Shown piece by piece: positions 45,835-56,831 of a stretch of 64,000 nt of DNA. Under the pieces are notes generated by a model. That model saw only the letters and a list, made by a program, of their open reading frames with translations. It had not been told where the DNA came from and searched no databases. The stretch covers positions 124,001-188,000 of the forward strand of contig NZ_SCUT01000007.1 of NCBI RefSeq assembly GCF_004297265.1, read 5' to 3'. The stretch is from Reyranella sp. Its GTDB lineage: Bacteria > Pseudomonadota > Alphaproteobacteria > Reyranellales > Reyranellaceae. Numbering within the stretch: position 1 is the first letter of the stretch; every line of letters begins with the position of its first letter. Position numbers and translations under genes: made by a program.

Positions 45835-45907
45835 TCAAGTCAGCAGAATCTGTGCCATCCGATGCAGCTGGTGCACGCCACCGCCGTCCGTGGCGTGGCC
45901 AGATCCG

Positions 45908-45922
45908 TGGCATGGGACTTGC
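45908..45922 (+). promoter_or_regulatory. sigma-54 promoter of operon B
   Basis: TGGCATGGGACTTGC matches the RpoN consensus at every fixed position except C to T at position 6. It differs by one base from the operon A promoter over the 15-nt core. Transcription should start near 45933, leaving about 35 nt before the GTG start of the flavin monooxygenase. A T-run follows the -12 element. Confidence 0.75.
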
Positions 45923-45967
45923 GTCTTTTTGCAGTGATTGTCCGCGTTCCGAACGGGAGAGCGAGGC

Positions 45968-47335
45968 GTGCCTCAAAAGACTCAACGACGGATGATGCGT
46001 CTCGGCGCCTTCGTCCACGAAACCGGGCAGCATGTTGCAGCCTGGCGCCATCCCCAAGCTCACTTCCACTCGGGTGCGAGTCTTGCCGACGCGGTCGAGG
46101 TTGCCCAGACCGCCGAGCGCGGCAAGTTCGACTTCCTTTTCCTGGCCGACACGGCCGCCGTCAGCCTGTCGGGAACGCCTGAATCACGTGGCCGCATGGG
46201 CAAGGTGGTCAAATTCGAGCCCATGACCATCCTGTCGGCGCTCGCCGCCGTCACCAGGCATCTCGGCCTCGTCGCCACCTCGACCACAACATTCAACGAA
46301 CCCTATACGCTGGCCCGCCAGTTCGCCTCGCTCGACCAGATCAGCGGCGGCCGGTCCGGCTGGAATCTCGTCACCTCGAACAACGAGGATGACGCGCTCA
46401 ACTACAGTCTCGATCAGCATCCCGCGCACGCCGACCGTTACGAGCGTGCCATCGAGTTCGCGGAGGTCGTCACCGGCCTGTGGGACAGCTGGGACGAGGA
46501 CGCCTTCATCCGCGACAAGGAGTCGGGCGTCTTCTTCGATCCCTCCAAGCTCCATCCGCTGCATCACAAGGGCAAGCATTTCCAGGTACGCGGGCCGCTC
46601 AACGTCGGCCGCTCGCCGCAGGGGCGGCCGGTGCTGGTCCAGGCCGGCGCCTCGGGCACCGGACGCGATGTCGCCGCGCGCCTCGCCGAGCTGGTGTTCA
46701 CCGCGCAGACCACCTTCGATCAGGGCAAGGAGTTCTACGGCGACGTGATGGGGCGGCTGCCGCGCTACGGCCGCTCGCCCTCCGAAGTTCTGGTGATGCC
46801 CGGCCTTTATCCGGTCGTCGCACCGACCGCATCGGAGGCGCGGGAGAAGTACGATTACCTGCAGTCGCTGATCCATCCCAGCGTTGGCCTCGCCGTTCTG
46901 GAACACACGATCGGCGTGCACGATCTCGACAAGCTGCCGCTCGACGGGCCGGTGCCCGAGATGCCCGACACCAACGGTCCGCTCAGCCGCCAGCGTCTCC
47001 TGCTCGATCAGGCGCGCCGCGACAAACTCACTTTGTGGGAGCTCTGCCTCGCCAATGCCGGTCCGCGCGGACACGTGCTCACCATCGGCACGCCGAGCCA
47101 GGTCGCCGACGAGATGGAGCACTGGTTCAAGGACGGTGCCTGCGACGGCTTCAACGTGATGCCGGCCTGGCTGCCGGGCTCGCTGACCGATTTCGTCGAC
47201 CTCGTGATCCCCGAACTGCAGCGCCGGGGTCTGTTCAGAACGGAGTACGAATCCATGACCTTGCGCGGGAATCTCGGCCTGCCGCGGCCGATCAGCCGTT
47301 TCCATGCCGACCGCTTTGCAGGAGCCGCCCAATGA
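45968..47335 (+). CDS. LLM-class flavin monooxygenase, NtaA/SnaA/DszA type
   Basis: A 455-residue FMNH2-dependent monooxygenase from GTG 45968; an ATG at 45992 is a possible alternative. LGAFVHETGQHVAAWRHP at the N-terminus, DFLFLADTAAV, RLGL-like TRHLGLVATSTTTFNEPY, GRSGWNLVTSNN and VLVQAGASGTGRDVAARLAE are the blocks shared by nitrilotriacetate, pristinamycin and dibenzothiophene-sulfone monooxygenases. A separate flavin reductase would be needed; none is in the window. Its stop overlaps the next binding-protein start (ATGA), so enzyme and importer are coupled. The substrate is probably an N- or S-containing organic compound. Confidence 0.9.
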   Translation: MPQKTQRRMMRLGAFVHETGQHVAAWRHPQAHFHSGASLADAVEVAQTAERGKFDFLFLADTAAVSLSGTPESRGRMGKVVKFEPMTILSALAAVTRHLGLVATSTTTFNEPYTLARQFASLDQISGGRSGWNLVTSNNEDDALNYSLDQHPAHADRYERAIEFAEVVTGLWDSWDEDAFIRDKESGVFFDPSKLHPLHHKGKHFQVRGPLNVGRSPQGRPVLVQAGASGTGRDVAARLAELVFTAQTTFDQGKEFYGDVMGRLPRYGRSPSEVLVMPGLYPVVAPTASEAREKYDYLQSLIHPSVGLAVLEHTIGVHDLDKLPLDGPVPEMPDTNGPLSRQRLLLDQARRDKLTLWELCLANAGPRGHVLTIGTPSQVADEMEHWFKDGACDGFNVMPAWLPGSLTDFVDLVIPELQRRGLFRTEYESMTLRGNLGLPRPISRFHADRFAGAAQ

Positions 47336-48933
47336 CAATGAAGGGACCCATGCTCGGCCGCCGCCAGGTCGCAGGGCTGGCTGCCGGCGCTCTCGTCGCG
47401 GGCTCCATCCGGTCGGTCCAGGCCGCCGACTCTTCGACCTTCGTCAGCGGCTTCGCCCTGCCGATGAACCTTGATCCGCATCAGGTCTATGACGTGCCGA
47501 TGCAGTCGATGATGCTGAACGCCTACGACAATCTCTATCGCTACCAGAACGATCCGCCGCAGATCGTGCCGTGGCTGGCCGAAAGCCATACCGTCTCCGA
47601 TGACGGCCTGCTGTGGGAATTTAAGCTCCGCCCGAACATCAAGTTCCACGACGGCAGCCCGATGACGGCGGAAGACGTCGTCTACAGCTTCCGTCGCGTG
47701 CTGGCGCTGGGACTGGCGCCGGCCGGCGCTTTCCTCAAGATCCTGAAGCCCGACAACGTCACGGCACCCGAGCCCCTCGTGGTGCGGTTCAAGCTCGAGA
47801 CCTCCTATGCGCCGTTCTTCGCGGCGATCCCGAGCATCTCCATCGTCAATCCGCGCCTGATCGAACCCAATGTGAAGAACGGCGACTGGGGCAAGGCCTG
47901 GCTCGCCTCGAACGGCGCGGGCTCCGGCTCCTACCGCATCATTCCCGCCGGCTACCGGCCGCTCGAATATCTCGACATGGAGATCAACGAAGGACACTTC
48001 CTCGGCTGGTCGCACAATCCCAAGCCGGTGAAGAAGATCGCCTACCGGCCGACCAAGGAAACCTCGACTCGCGTGCTGGCCCTGCTGAACGGATCGCTCG
48101 ACTGCACCGATCCCAACTTGCCGGCCGACCAGGTGGAGCAGATCAACGCCTCCAAGATCGCCTACGTCCAGAAGGATGTGGTCATGCGGACCTTCGTCAT
48201 CCGCATGAACAACACCAAGCCGCCGTTCGACAATCTCAATGCGCGCCTGTGCTTCGCCCATGCCTTCAACTACATGGGCTTCATCAAGGACATCCTGGGC
48301 GGCTACGCCACGCGCGATCCCTATCCCATGCCCGACAACCTGTGGGGCATTCCCAAGGATGTGAAGGGCTACGACTACGACCTCAAGAAGGCCAAGGAAT
48401 ACTACGCCAAGGCCGTCGCCGAGGGCGCGCCCATGAAGCGACCGCTCGAGCTGCACGTGCAGTCGGAGAACGAGCAGAGCGTGCAGGGCGCACAGCTCTT
48501 CCAGGCCGACCTGGCGCAGATCGGCATCAACCTGAAAGTGGTCGGCAACATCTGGTCGAACCTGACCACCGCCGCCGCCAAGCCCGACACCACGCCGGAC
48601 ATGTGGGTCCATTGGGTCAGCACCTATTTCGTCGATCCCGAGAACTGGGTCGGCCAGATGTACGACAGCCAGTTCCACGGGACCTGGAAGGCCTCGTCCT
48701 ACTACAAGAACGACCAGGTCGACGCGTTGCTGCGCAAGGCGCGCGCGGCGGTGAAGCAGGAGGAGCGGGCGCCGCTCTACGAGGAGGCCATCCGCAAGAT
48801 CATGGCCGATTCACCCGACATCTGGATCTACAATTCCATGCAGCTCCAGGGCCTCAACAAGCGGGTCAAGGGCCGTCGCTTCTGCACCGTGGGCCAGGGT
48901 GCCGAGATTCGCTGGATCACGCTCGACGGCTGA
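47332..48933 (+). CDS. ABC importer substrate-binding protein, peptide type
   Basis: A 533-residue cluster-C binding protein of operon B. The N-terminus has a twin-arginine signal (LGRRQVAGLAAGALVAGS). LLWEFKLRPNIKFHDGSPMTAEDVVYSFRR near residue 110 is the SBP_bac_5 signature, with FDNLNARLCFAHAFNY and GINLKVVGNIWSN later. GGAG lies upstream of the ATG. It feeds the two permeases and two separate ATPases that follow. Confidence 0.9.
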   Translation: MTMKGPMLGRRQVAGLAAGALVAGSIRSVQAADSSTFVSGFALPMNLDPHQVYDVPMQSMMLNAYDNLYRYQNDPPQIVPWLAESHTVSDDGLLWEFKLRPNIKFHDGSPMTAEDVVYSFRRVLALGLAPAGAFLKILKPDNVTAPEPLVVRFKLETSYAPFFAAIPSISIVNPRLIEPNVKNGDWGKAWLASNGAGSGSYRIIPAGYRPLEYLDMEINEGHFLGWSHNPKPVKKIAYRPTKETSTRVLALLNGSLDCTDPNLPADQVEQINASKIAYVQKDVVMRTFVIRMNNTKPPFDNLNARLCFAHAFNYMGFIKDILGGYATRDPYPMPDNLWGIPKDVKGYDYDLKKAKEYYAKAVAEGAPMKRPLELHVQSENEQSVQGAQLFQADLAQIGINLKVVGNIWSNLTTAAAKPDTTPDMWVHWVSTYFVDPENWVGQMYDSQFHGTWKASSYYKNDQVDALLRKARAAVKQEERAPLYEEAIRKIMADSPDIWIYNSMQLQGLNKRVKGRRFCTVGQGAEIRWITLDG

Positions 48934-48935
48934 GC

Positions 48936-49946
48936 ATGCTGCGTTTCGTCGTCCGGCGCTGCCTGCTCGTGCTGCCGTCGCTGCTCGGGTTGCTGGTCGT
49001 CACCTTCCTGCTGATCCGCGTGGTGCCGTCGGATCCGGCCGTGGCGATGGCGGGTGATGCCGCGACGCCCGAACAGATCGAGCGCTTGCGCCAGCAGTAC
49101 GGCCTCAACCGCCCGATCTGGGAGCAGTTCGTCTCCTATGTGGGCAAGGTCGCCACGCTCGACCTCGGTGAGAGCGCCTTCTCGCGCCGGCCGGTCGCCG
49201 TTGACATCGCCCAGCGCCTGCCGGCGACCCTGATGCTCACTTTCTGCGCGCTGGCGATCTCGGTCTTCGTCGGCGTGCCGCTGGGGGTCATCGCCGGGCT
49301 TTCGCACAATGCCTGGCCGGACTACCTGCTGCGTGTCTTCTCGGTGATGGGCATCGCCGTGGCGGCCTTCTGGTTCGCCATCATGCTGCAGCTTCTCTTT
49401 TCGATGGAGCTCGGCTGGCTGCCCCTGCGCGGCGAGATCTCCGCCACGATACCGCGACCGCCGAGGATCACCGGCTTCATGGTGATCGACGCGATGATCG
49501 CCGGCCGCTTCGACGTGGTCGCCGACGCCCTGCGCCATCTGGTCCTGCCGGCGGTGACGCTGTCGCTGGGCGGGCTCGCCACCATCGTGCGGTTCACGCG
49601 GGCCGGTGTGCTCGACACGATGCAGCAGGACTTCGTCTTCTACGAACGCGCCATGGGGTATCGCCGGTGGCGGCTCAACTGGATTTACGTGCTGCGCAAC
49701 TCGGTGACGGCGACCGTGACCCAGATCGGCCTGCTGTTCGGCGGCCTGATCGCGGGAGGCGTCGTTGTCGAATCGATCTTCGACTGGCCGGGCATCGGCA
49801 GCTACACGGTGCAGGCGATCCTGACGGGCGACCGCCAGGTCATGCTCGCGGTCACGCTTCTGGTGGGCGTGGTCTATGCCGCCGTCAACATCCTGACCGA
49901 CCTGGTGCACGGCGTCCTCGATCCCCGCCTGATGGAGCGGGGATGA
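48936..49946 (+). CDS. ABC importer permease, DppB type
   Basis: A 336-residue permease, 2 nt after the binding-protein stop. RRCLLVLPSLLGLLVVTFLL, RVVPSDPAVAMAG, YGLNRPIWEQ, the EAA loop FYERAMGYRRWRLNWIYVLRN and GVLDPRL are typical. About six membrane helices are present. It overlaps the DppC-type partner by four bases. Confidence 0.92.
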   Translation: MLRFVVRRCLLVLPSLLGLLVVTFLLIRVVPSDPAVAMAGDAATPEQIERLRQQYGLNRPIWEQFVSYVGKVATLDLGESAFSRRPVAVDIAQRLPATLMLTFCALAISVFVGVPLGVIAGLSHNAWPDYLLRVFSVMGIAVAAFWFAIMLQLLFSMELGWLPLRGEISATIPRPPRITGFMVIDAMIAGRFDVVADALRHLVLPAVTLSLGGLATIVRFTRAGVLDTMQQDFVFYERAMGYRRWRLNWIYVLRNSVTATVTQIGLLFGGLIAGGVVVESIFDWPGIGSYTVQAILTGDRQVMLAVTLLVGVVYAAVNILTDLVHGVLDPRLMERG

Positions 49947-50785
49947 GCCCGATCCTGCGCAAGCTCAGCCGCGACCTGCCCGCGATGCTGGGGCTCGGCA
50001 TCGTGCTCTTCGTGCTGGTGATCGCGATCTTCGGGCCGATGCTGGCGCCGTACCCCGAGGATGCGGCGGCCTCGCATCTCACGCGCCGGCTGAAGCCGCC
50101 CAGCGCCGCCTTCCCGTTCGGCACGGACAATCTCGGCCGCGACATCTTCTCCCGCGTCATCCTGGGTGCGCGCGGCGCGCTCTCGATCGCGCTCACCGTC
50201 GTGTCGACCGCCATGCTGATCGGCGTGCCGCTGGGCCTGATCGCGGGCTATCGCGGCGGCTGGGTGTCCGAAGGCATCATGAGGGTCACCGACGTGGTAC
50301 TGGCGATCCCGCAGCTCGTCCTGGCGCTCGCGCTGGCGCAGCTCATGTCGCCTTCGCTCGAAAGCGCGATGCTGGCGCTCTCGCTCACCTACTGGCCGTA
50401 TTTCACCCGCATCGTCTATGCCGAGACGCGGCGACTCTCGGCGTCCCTGTTCGTCGACGCCCTGCGCGGCATCGGGGCCGGCAGCGGCCGCATCGTCTTC
50501 CTGCACATCCTGCCCAACGCGCTTTCGCCGGTCATCGTACGCGCCACCATCGGCCTCGGCTTCACGATCCTGGTGGCGGCGGTCCTGGGTTTCCTCGGGA
50601 TGGGCGCGACGCCGCCGGCACCGGACTGGGGCCTCGCCATCGCCGAAAGCCGCACCTACCTGCCTCGCGCCTGGTGGTACGCCACCTTCCCGGGCCTCGC
50701 GATCCTGATCACCGTGATGGGCTTCAATCTCCTGGGCGACGGGTTGCGCGACATCGTCGATCCCCGCATCCGGCGCTCGCGATGA
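49943..50785 (+). CDS. ABC importer permease, DppC type
   Basis: A 280-residue permease. An N-terminal helix precedes PMLAPYPEDA, then FPFGTDNLGRDIFSRVI (DppC hallmark), the EAA-like loop VDALRGIGAGSGRIVFLHILPN, and LGDGLRDIVDPRIR at the end. It is linked by ATGA overlaps to the genes on both sides. Confidence 0.92.
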   Translation: MSPILRKLSRDLPAMLGLGIVLFVLVIAIFGPMLAPYPEDAAASHLTRRLKPPSAAFPFGTDNLGRDIFSRVILGARGALSIALTVVSTAMLIGVPLGLIAGYRGGWVSEGIMRVTDVVLAIPQLVLALALAQLMSPSLESAMLALSLTYWPYFTRIVYAETRRLSASLFVDALRGIGAGSGRIVFLHILPNALSPVIVRATIGLGFTILVAAVLGFLGMGATPPAPDWGLAIAESRTYLPRAWWYATFPGLAILITVMGFNLLGDGLRDIVDPRIRRSR

Positions 50786-51759
50786 TCCCGGTCCTCAGTG
50801 TGCGCGGCCTCAAGGTGTCGATCCGCACCGACGAGGGCAATGCCGAGATCCTCGACGATATCGGCCTCACCCTGGAGCGTGGCCGCATCCTGGGCGTGGT
50901 GGGCGAGTCGGGTTGCGGCAAGTCCACGTTGATCCGGTCGATCATGGGTATCCTGCCGCGCGCGGCGACGGTCGATGCCGGCGAGATCTGGTTCGAAGGC
51001 GAGAACCTGCTGGCCTTCTCAGAAGCCGAGCTGAACGACGGCGTGCGCTCCAGCCGCGTCGGCTTCATTCCGCAGGACCCGCTGCTCGCGCTCAATCCGG
51101 TGTTCAAGGTCGGCGCCCAGATGCTCGAAATCATGCGCTGGCATGCGCCTGACAACGGATTGCGCGGTGCGGCACGCCGGCGGGCGCATGTCGAGCGGCT
51201 GGTGAGCCTGCTGAAGCGCATGCAGGTGCCCGATCCGGAAACGGCGCTGGAGCGTTATCCGCATCAATTCTCGGGCGGGCAGCGCCAGCGCCTGCTGATC
51301 GCGGCGGCGCTGGCCTGTGCGCCGGGCCTGGTGATCGCCGACGAGCCGACCACGGCGCTCGACGTCACGACCCAGCACCAGATCCTGCTCCTGCTGCGCG
51401 AGCTGGTGGCGGAGTTCGGAATCTCGCTGCTGTTCGTGACGCATGATTTCGGCGTCGTCGCCGAGCTGTGCGACGATCTCTGCGTCATCTATGCCGGCCA
51501 GACGGTGGAGGCGGGGGCCGTGCAGGCGATCCTCGATGCACCGTCGCATCCCTACACCCGCGCGCTGCTCGCCTGTCACCCCGACCGGGCGACGACGTTC
51601 CTCGGCATTCCGGGCTCGGTGCCGTCGCCGCTGGCGCGTCCGCCGGGTTGCCTGTTCGCGCCACGCTGCATCGACGCGCAGGCGCTCTGCCTGACGGGAC
51701 GGCCGCCCCAGGGACAGGCCCGTTCGGGCGCCGAGGTCCGCTGCGTGAAGTTCGCATGA
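50782..51759 (+). CDS. ABC importer ATPase, DppD type
   Basis: A 325-residue ATPase with Walker [11 protein letters not shown] loop [13 protein letters not shown], signature [15 protein letters not shown], Walker [13 protein letters not shown] and switch His VTHDFG. The oligopeptide-importer C-terminal element [13 protein letters not shown] and the cysteine cluster in [15 protein letters not shown] (which resembles the iron-sulfur motif of DppD/OppD proteins) follow. ATGA overlaps join it to its neighbours. Confidence 0.93.
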   Translation: MIPVLSVRGLKVSIRTDEGNAEILDDIGLTLERGRILGVVGESGCGKSTLIRSIMGILPRAATVDAGEIWFEGENLLAFSEAELNDGVRSSRVGFIPQDPLLALNPVFKVGAQMLEIMRWHAPDNGLRGAARRRAHVERLVSLLKRMQVPDPETALERYPHQFSGGQRQRLLIAAALACAPGLVIADEPTTALDVTTQHQILLLLRELVAEFGISLLFVTHDFGVVAELCDDLCVIYAGQTVEAGAVQAILDAPSHPYTRALLACHPDRATTFLGIPGSVPSPLARPPGCLFAPRCIDAQALCLTGRPPQGQARSGAEVRCVKFA

Positions 51760-52778
51760 CCGCCGATCCGCTTCTGACACTGCGCGACGTGTCGGTGCGG
51801 CTGGGTGGCCGCAAGGGCTTCCTGCAGCGCACGATCCTGCCCGTCCAGGCGGTGAAGCAGGTGAGCCTCGACCTGCACAGCGGCGAGATCCTGTCGCTCG
51901 TGGGCGAGTCGGGCTGCGGGAAGACGACGCTCGGCCGCACCATCCTCGGCCTGCAGCGCGAGAGCGAGGGCGAGATCCTGCTGGAGGGGCGCCGGGTGAG
52001 CGGTCTCGCGCCCGAGGCGGCGCGGCGGGCGCGCAGCATCGTGCAATACTCTCATCAGGATGCCGGCGCGGCGCTCGATCCCTGGTGGAGCATCGGGCGG
52101 ACGCTGGAAGAGGGGCTCAAGATCCACGGCGTGCGGAACGCTTCGGAGCGGCACGACCGGGTCGCGGCGATGCTTCAGGCGGTCGGGCTCGACCCGACCT
52201 CGGCGCGGCGCTATCCGCACGAATTCTCCGGCGGCCAGCTTCGGAGACTGGCGCTGGCGCGCGTCCTTCTTCTGAAGCCGCGCGTGCTGATCCTCGACGA
52301 GCCGACCTCCGGCCTCGACATGTCGGTGCAGGCGACGGTCTTGAACCTGTTGCTGGAACTGCGAGAGCGATTCTCGCTCACCTATCTCTTCATTTCGCAC
52401 GACCTGTCGGTGGTCGAGCGCCTGTCCGACCGTGTGGCGATCATGTATCTCGGCCGCATCGTCGAGCTGGGCACGGCGAAGACCGTGTTCGGCCAGCCGA
52501 CGCATCCCTACACCCGCACCTTGCTGGCGGCGGCGCCGCGACTGACCGGGCGCCGCGCATCGGGGCCGTCGCTGGTTCGCGGCGATCCGCCGAACCCGCG
52601 CCTCATCCTCCCCGGTTGTTCGTTTTTCGACCGCTGCCCGATCGCCGAACCGGCCTGTCGGCAATCGACACCGAAGCTGCAACCTGTTGCGGGTGACCAT
52701 GACGTTGCCTGCCATCGTGCTGAGATGGCGGGAGAAGAAGGGCAGACTGCTTCAATCGGAGCAAAGCGCCGCGCCTGA
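51756..52778 (+). CDS. ABC importer ATPase, DppF type
   Basis: A 340-residue ATPase, last gene of operon B. Walker A is GESGCGKTT, signature [15 protein letters not shown], Walker [13 protein letters not shown] and switch His ISHDLS. Its C-terminal element is [13 protein letters not shown] with a Cys cluster in [16 protein letters not shown]. The last 30 residues ([13 protein letters not shown]) are an uncommon tail. It ends 92 nt before operon C, whose sigma-54 promoter lies in that gap. Confidence 0.93.
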   Translation: MTADPLLTLRDVSVRLGGRKGFLQRTILPVQAVKQVSLDLHSGEILSLVGESGCGKTTLGRTILGLQRESEGEILLEGRRVSGLAPEAARRARSIVQYSHQDAGAALDPWWSIGRTLEEGLKIHGVRNASERHDRVAAMLQAVGLDPTSARRYPHEFSGGQLRRLALARVLLLKPRVLILDEPTSGLDMSVQATVLNLLLELRERFSLTYLFISHDLSVVERLSDRVAIMYLGRIVELGTAKTVFGQPTHPYTRTLLAAAPRLTGRRASGPSLVRGDPPNPRLILPGCSFFDRCPIAEPACRQSTPKLQPVAGDHDVACHRAEMAGEEGQTASIGAKRRA

Positions 52779-52825
52779 ACGGGCGCTGCGGAGGCTTTTC
52801 CGCACGATTCCGCGATGCGCGCCAA

Positions 52826-52840
52826 TGGCATGACGCTTGC
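52826..52840 (+). promoter_or_regulatory. sigma-54 promoter of operon C
   Basis: TGGCATGACGCTTGC matches the RpoN consensus TGGCACGRNNNTTGC except for C to T at position 6, as in operons A and B. Transcription should start near 52851, 20 nt before the RutA-like start codon. The gap between operons B and C is only 92 nt, so this promoter makes operon C independently expressed. Confidence 0.72.
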
Positions 52841-52870
52841 TGCCTGTCCGGCATCAAAGGCAGGTGCAGG

Positions 52871-53949
<1,079 letters not shown>

Positions 53950-53953
<4 letters not shown>

Positions 53954-55101
53954 CCGTGGACGCCCTTGCGGCCTCACCGCCGGCGAAGGCCGGTACGGCG
54001 CAGGGACCGGCAAGGGCGCAACTCGACCTTGAGCTGCGCAACATCCGCAAGCGTTATGGCAGCTTTACCGCGGTCGACGACGTTTCGCTGAAGGTCGGCA
54101 AGGGCCAGTTCGTCTGCCTGCTGGGCCCGTCGGGCTGCGGCAAGACGACGACCTTGCGCTGCATCGCGGGCCTCGAGGAGCCCGACGATGGCGGCATCCT
54201 GATCGGCGGCAAGGAGGTAACCCAGGATCCACCCTGGAAGCGCGACATCGCCATGATGTTCCAGGACTTCGCGCTGTTCCCGCACATGACCGTGGCCAGG
54301 CAGGTGGGCTTCGGCCTCGAGATGCTGCAGCGGCCCAAGGTCGAGATCGCCCAGCGGGTGCAGCAGATCCTGACATCGTTCGAGATCGCGGCCTTGGCCG
54401 ATCGCAAGCCCGCCAGCCTGTCCGGCGGCCAGCGCCAGCGCGTGGCGCTCGCCCGCGCGATGATCACGGAGCCGCGCATCCTGCTGCTCGACGAGCCGAT
54501 CGGCGCGCTCGACTACTCCCTGCGCGAGACGGTGATGCTCGAGCTCAAGCTCCTGCAGCAGCGTACGGGCATCTCCTTCATCTGGGTGACGCACGACCAG
54601 AACGAGGCCTTCTCGCTGGGCGACCTCGTCGTGGTCATGAACCACGCCCGGATCGAGCAGCAGGGCGCACCGGAGGACATCCTGCTGCGCCCGGCGACCG
54701 CCTTCGTCGCGGGTTTCGTGCAGGGCAACAACGTCTTTCGCGGCCGGATGGGCGAGGTGCTGGCCGATGCGTTCTGCATCGAGACCGGAACCGGCACCTT
54801 TCTGGCACCGCGGGCCCTCGGCGCGCCGCCGGTGCCGCCGGGCACCGAAGTCTCCTTCTCCGTGCGGGCCGAGCAGATCACCGACCAGCTCTCCGACCGT
54901 CACGTCAATCGCCTGACCGCCACCTGTACGGCCGTCGAATATTTCGGCTCGGTGCGCCGGCATATCCTCGAACGGTCGGACGGCGAGGTGCTGAAATACG
55001 ACCAGTTCGGCGCGCACGCGGCCCGCATCGTGCCGGGGCAGCGGGTGACGCTCGGCTGGGCGATCGAGTCGACCGTGCTCCACGGGAGAGCGGGCGCGTG
55101 A
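53950..55101 (+). CDS. ABC importer ATPase, PotA-like
   Basis: A 383-residue ATPase of the spermidine/putrescine and related family. A 25-residue Ala/Pro-rich N-terminus precedes Walker [10 protein letters not shown], the Q loop [12 protein letters not shown], signature [15 protein letters not shown], Walker [13 protein letters not shown] and switch His [10 protein letters not shown]-terminal TOBE-type regulatory domain covers roughly residues 260-375 ([26 protein letters not shown]). The ATG overlaps the rutA-like stop, coupling enzyme and importer. Confidence 0.93.
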
Positions 55102-55961
55102 GCACCATCCGGCCGCGCTCCGCCGCCGGCTACTGGCTGGCGCTGCCGGCCGCGGCCTGGATGCTGGCGGTCGTGGTGGTGCCGATCGTGCTGCTGGTCT
55201 GGGTGTCGTTCTGGGGTGGCCGGGCCTTCTCGACGGCGAGCCCGCTCACCTTCGACAATTACGCCCGCTTCTTCGCCAACCAGACCTATCTCAAGCTGGT
55301 GCTGGGCACGATCGTCCACACCGCCACCTTGATGGTGCTGACCGGCGTGCTGGGCTACTGCATCGCCTACTTCCTGGTGATGAAGGTGCGCAGCCCGGGC
55401 TGGCGGCTGGCGCTGTTCCTCGCCTTCATCATCCCGTTCTGGACAAGCACCCTGATCCGCGCGATCGCCTGGGTGCCGTTCCTCGGCGTCAACGGCGTGA
55501 TCAACCAGACCCTGATGTTCGCCGGCGCGACCCAGTCGCCGATCGAGGCGTTCCTCTATTCCCACACCGGCATCACCATGGCGCAGGTGTCGCTCTACAC
55601 GATGATGGCGGCGGGCCCGGTCGTCTACATGCTGAACTCGATCCCGCCGCAGCTCCGCGAGGCGGCGATGACCCTGAAGGCGCCGCCCTTCGTGGTGTTC
55701 CGCCGCATCGTCTTTCCACTCACCCTGCCGGGGGTGGTGATCGGTCAGGTCCTGGTCTTCCTCAACGTGATGTCGGACTTCGCGACCGTCGCCACGATCG
55801 GCGGCAACAAGCACGCGCTGCTCTCCAACCTCGTCCTGCTGTTCTACGAAGGCTCCCAGATCCGCGCCGCCTCGGTGGTCGCCGTGCTGCTGATGCTGTG
55901 CATGCTGGCCGGCGTCGTGGTGGCGCTGCGCGTCGTCGACATAAGACGGCTGGGGGCCTGA
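55098..55961 (+). CDS. ABC importer permease, PotB-like
   Basis: A 287-residue permease starting at GTG 55098, whose GTGA overlaps the ATPase stop. About six helices are visible (LPAAAWMLAVVVVPIVLLVW first). FIIPFWTSTLIRAIAW, the NSIPPQLREAAMTLKAPPFV EAA loop and SNLVLLFYEGSQIRAAS are typical of PotB proteins. It pairs with the next permease. Confidence 0.92.
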   Translation: MSTIRPRSAAGYWLALPAAAWMLAVVVVPIVLLVWVSFWGGRAFSTASPLTFDNYARFFANQTYLKLVLGTIVHTATLMVLTGVLGYCIAYFLVMKVRSPGWRLALFLAFIIPFWTSTLIRAIAWVPFLGVNGVINQTLMFAGATQSPIEAFLYSHTGITMAQVSLYTMMAAGPVVYMLNSIPPQLREAAMTLKAPPFVVFRRIVFPLTLPGVVIGQVLVFLNVMSDFATVATIGGNKHALLSNLVLLFYEGSQIRAASVVAVLLMLCMLAGVVVALRVVDIRRLGA

Positions 55962-55965
55962 ACCC

Positions 55966-56805
55966 GTGGGCAGGAACATGGGCGGGAAGCTGGGACTTCG
56001 CCTCACCGGATGGGTCCTGGGAACGCTCACTCTGGTATTCCTTGCCTATCAGTGGCTGCCGATCTTCACCCTGGCGCTGCTGTCGTTCAGCGGCCCGACC
56101 GGCGGCACGACCTTCCCGATGAACGGCACGTCGTTCCACTGGTACGAGGAGCTGTGGCGCGCCAGCGTCATGAACGACTTCAAGCCGCCGCTCCTGCGCT
56201 CGACCCTGCTGGCAATCGCCTGCTCGGCGACGACCATCGTGCTGTCGGTGATGGCCGCCCAGGCGATGCGCGGGCGCTTCCGGGGCAATGGCTGGTTCTT
56301 CTACCTGATGCTGCTCGGCCTCATGGCGCCCGGCATCCTGGTGGGCTTCGGCTTCGCCATCATGATGCGGCTGCTCGGCGTCGAGCTGTCCTGGGACACC
56401 ACGACCTTCCTGGTCCAGGTCTCGTGGACCCTGCCGTTCGGCTTCCTGACCATGCTCGCCGTCTTCAACCGCTTCGACGCAAGGATCGAGGAGGCGGCGC
56501 TGACGCTCGGCGCGTCGCGGCTGACCGCGTTCCGGCGCATCACCCTGCCGCTCGTGCTGCCCGGCGTGATCGGTGCGGGACTGTTCGGCTTCTCGCTGTC
56601 CTACGACGAGTATGCGCGCAGCATGTTCACGACGGGGCCGGAACTCACCTTGCCGCTCGCCGTCATGGCGCAGCTCGACCGCCAGCTCACCCCGGAGATC
56701 TACGCCGTCGGCACCGCCACGACGTTCTTTTCGCTGATCGCCATCACGCTCTTCACCGTCGCCTTCTGGGCGATGCGGCGATCGACGGCCGTTCGGAGGT
56801 CCTGA
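55966..56805 (+). CDS. ABC importer permease, PotC-like
   Basis: A 279-residue permease from GTG 55966; ATG 55978, four codons later, is an alternative and neither has a decisive ribosome-binding site. YQWLPIFTLALLSFSGP, the loop ARIEEAALTLGASRLTAFRR and LSYDEYARSMFTTGPE are PotC-family blocks. It is 4 nt after the PotB-like gene and precedes the binding protein by 26 nt. Confidence 0.92.
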   Translation: MGRNMGGKLGLRLTGWVLGTLTLVFLAYQWLPIFTLALLSFSGPTGGTTFPMNGTSFHWYEELWRASVMNDFKPPLLRSTLLAIACSATTIVLSVMAAQAMRGRFRGNGWFFYLMLLGLMAPGILVGFGFAIMMRLLGVELSWDTTTFLVQVSWTLPFGFLTMLAVFNRFDARIEEAALTLGASRLTAFRRITLPLVLPGVIGAGLFGFSLSYDEYARSMFTTGPELTLPLAVMAQLDRQLTPEIYAVGTATTFFSLIAITLFTVAFWAMRRSTAVRRS

Positions 56806-56831
56806 CAGTTGTAGGAAAAAGGAGACACGCC

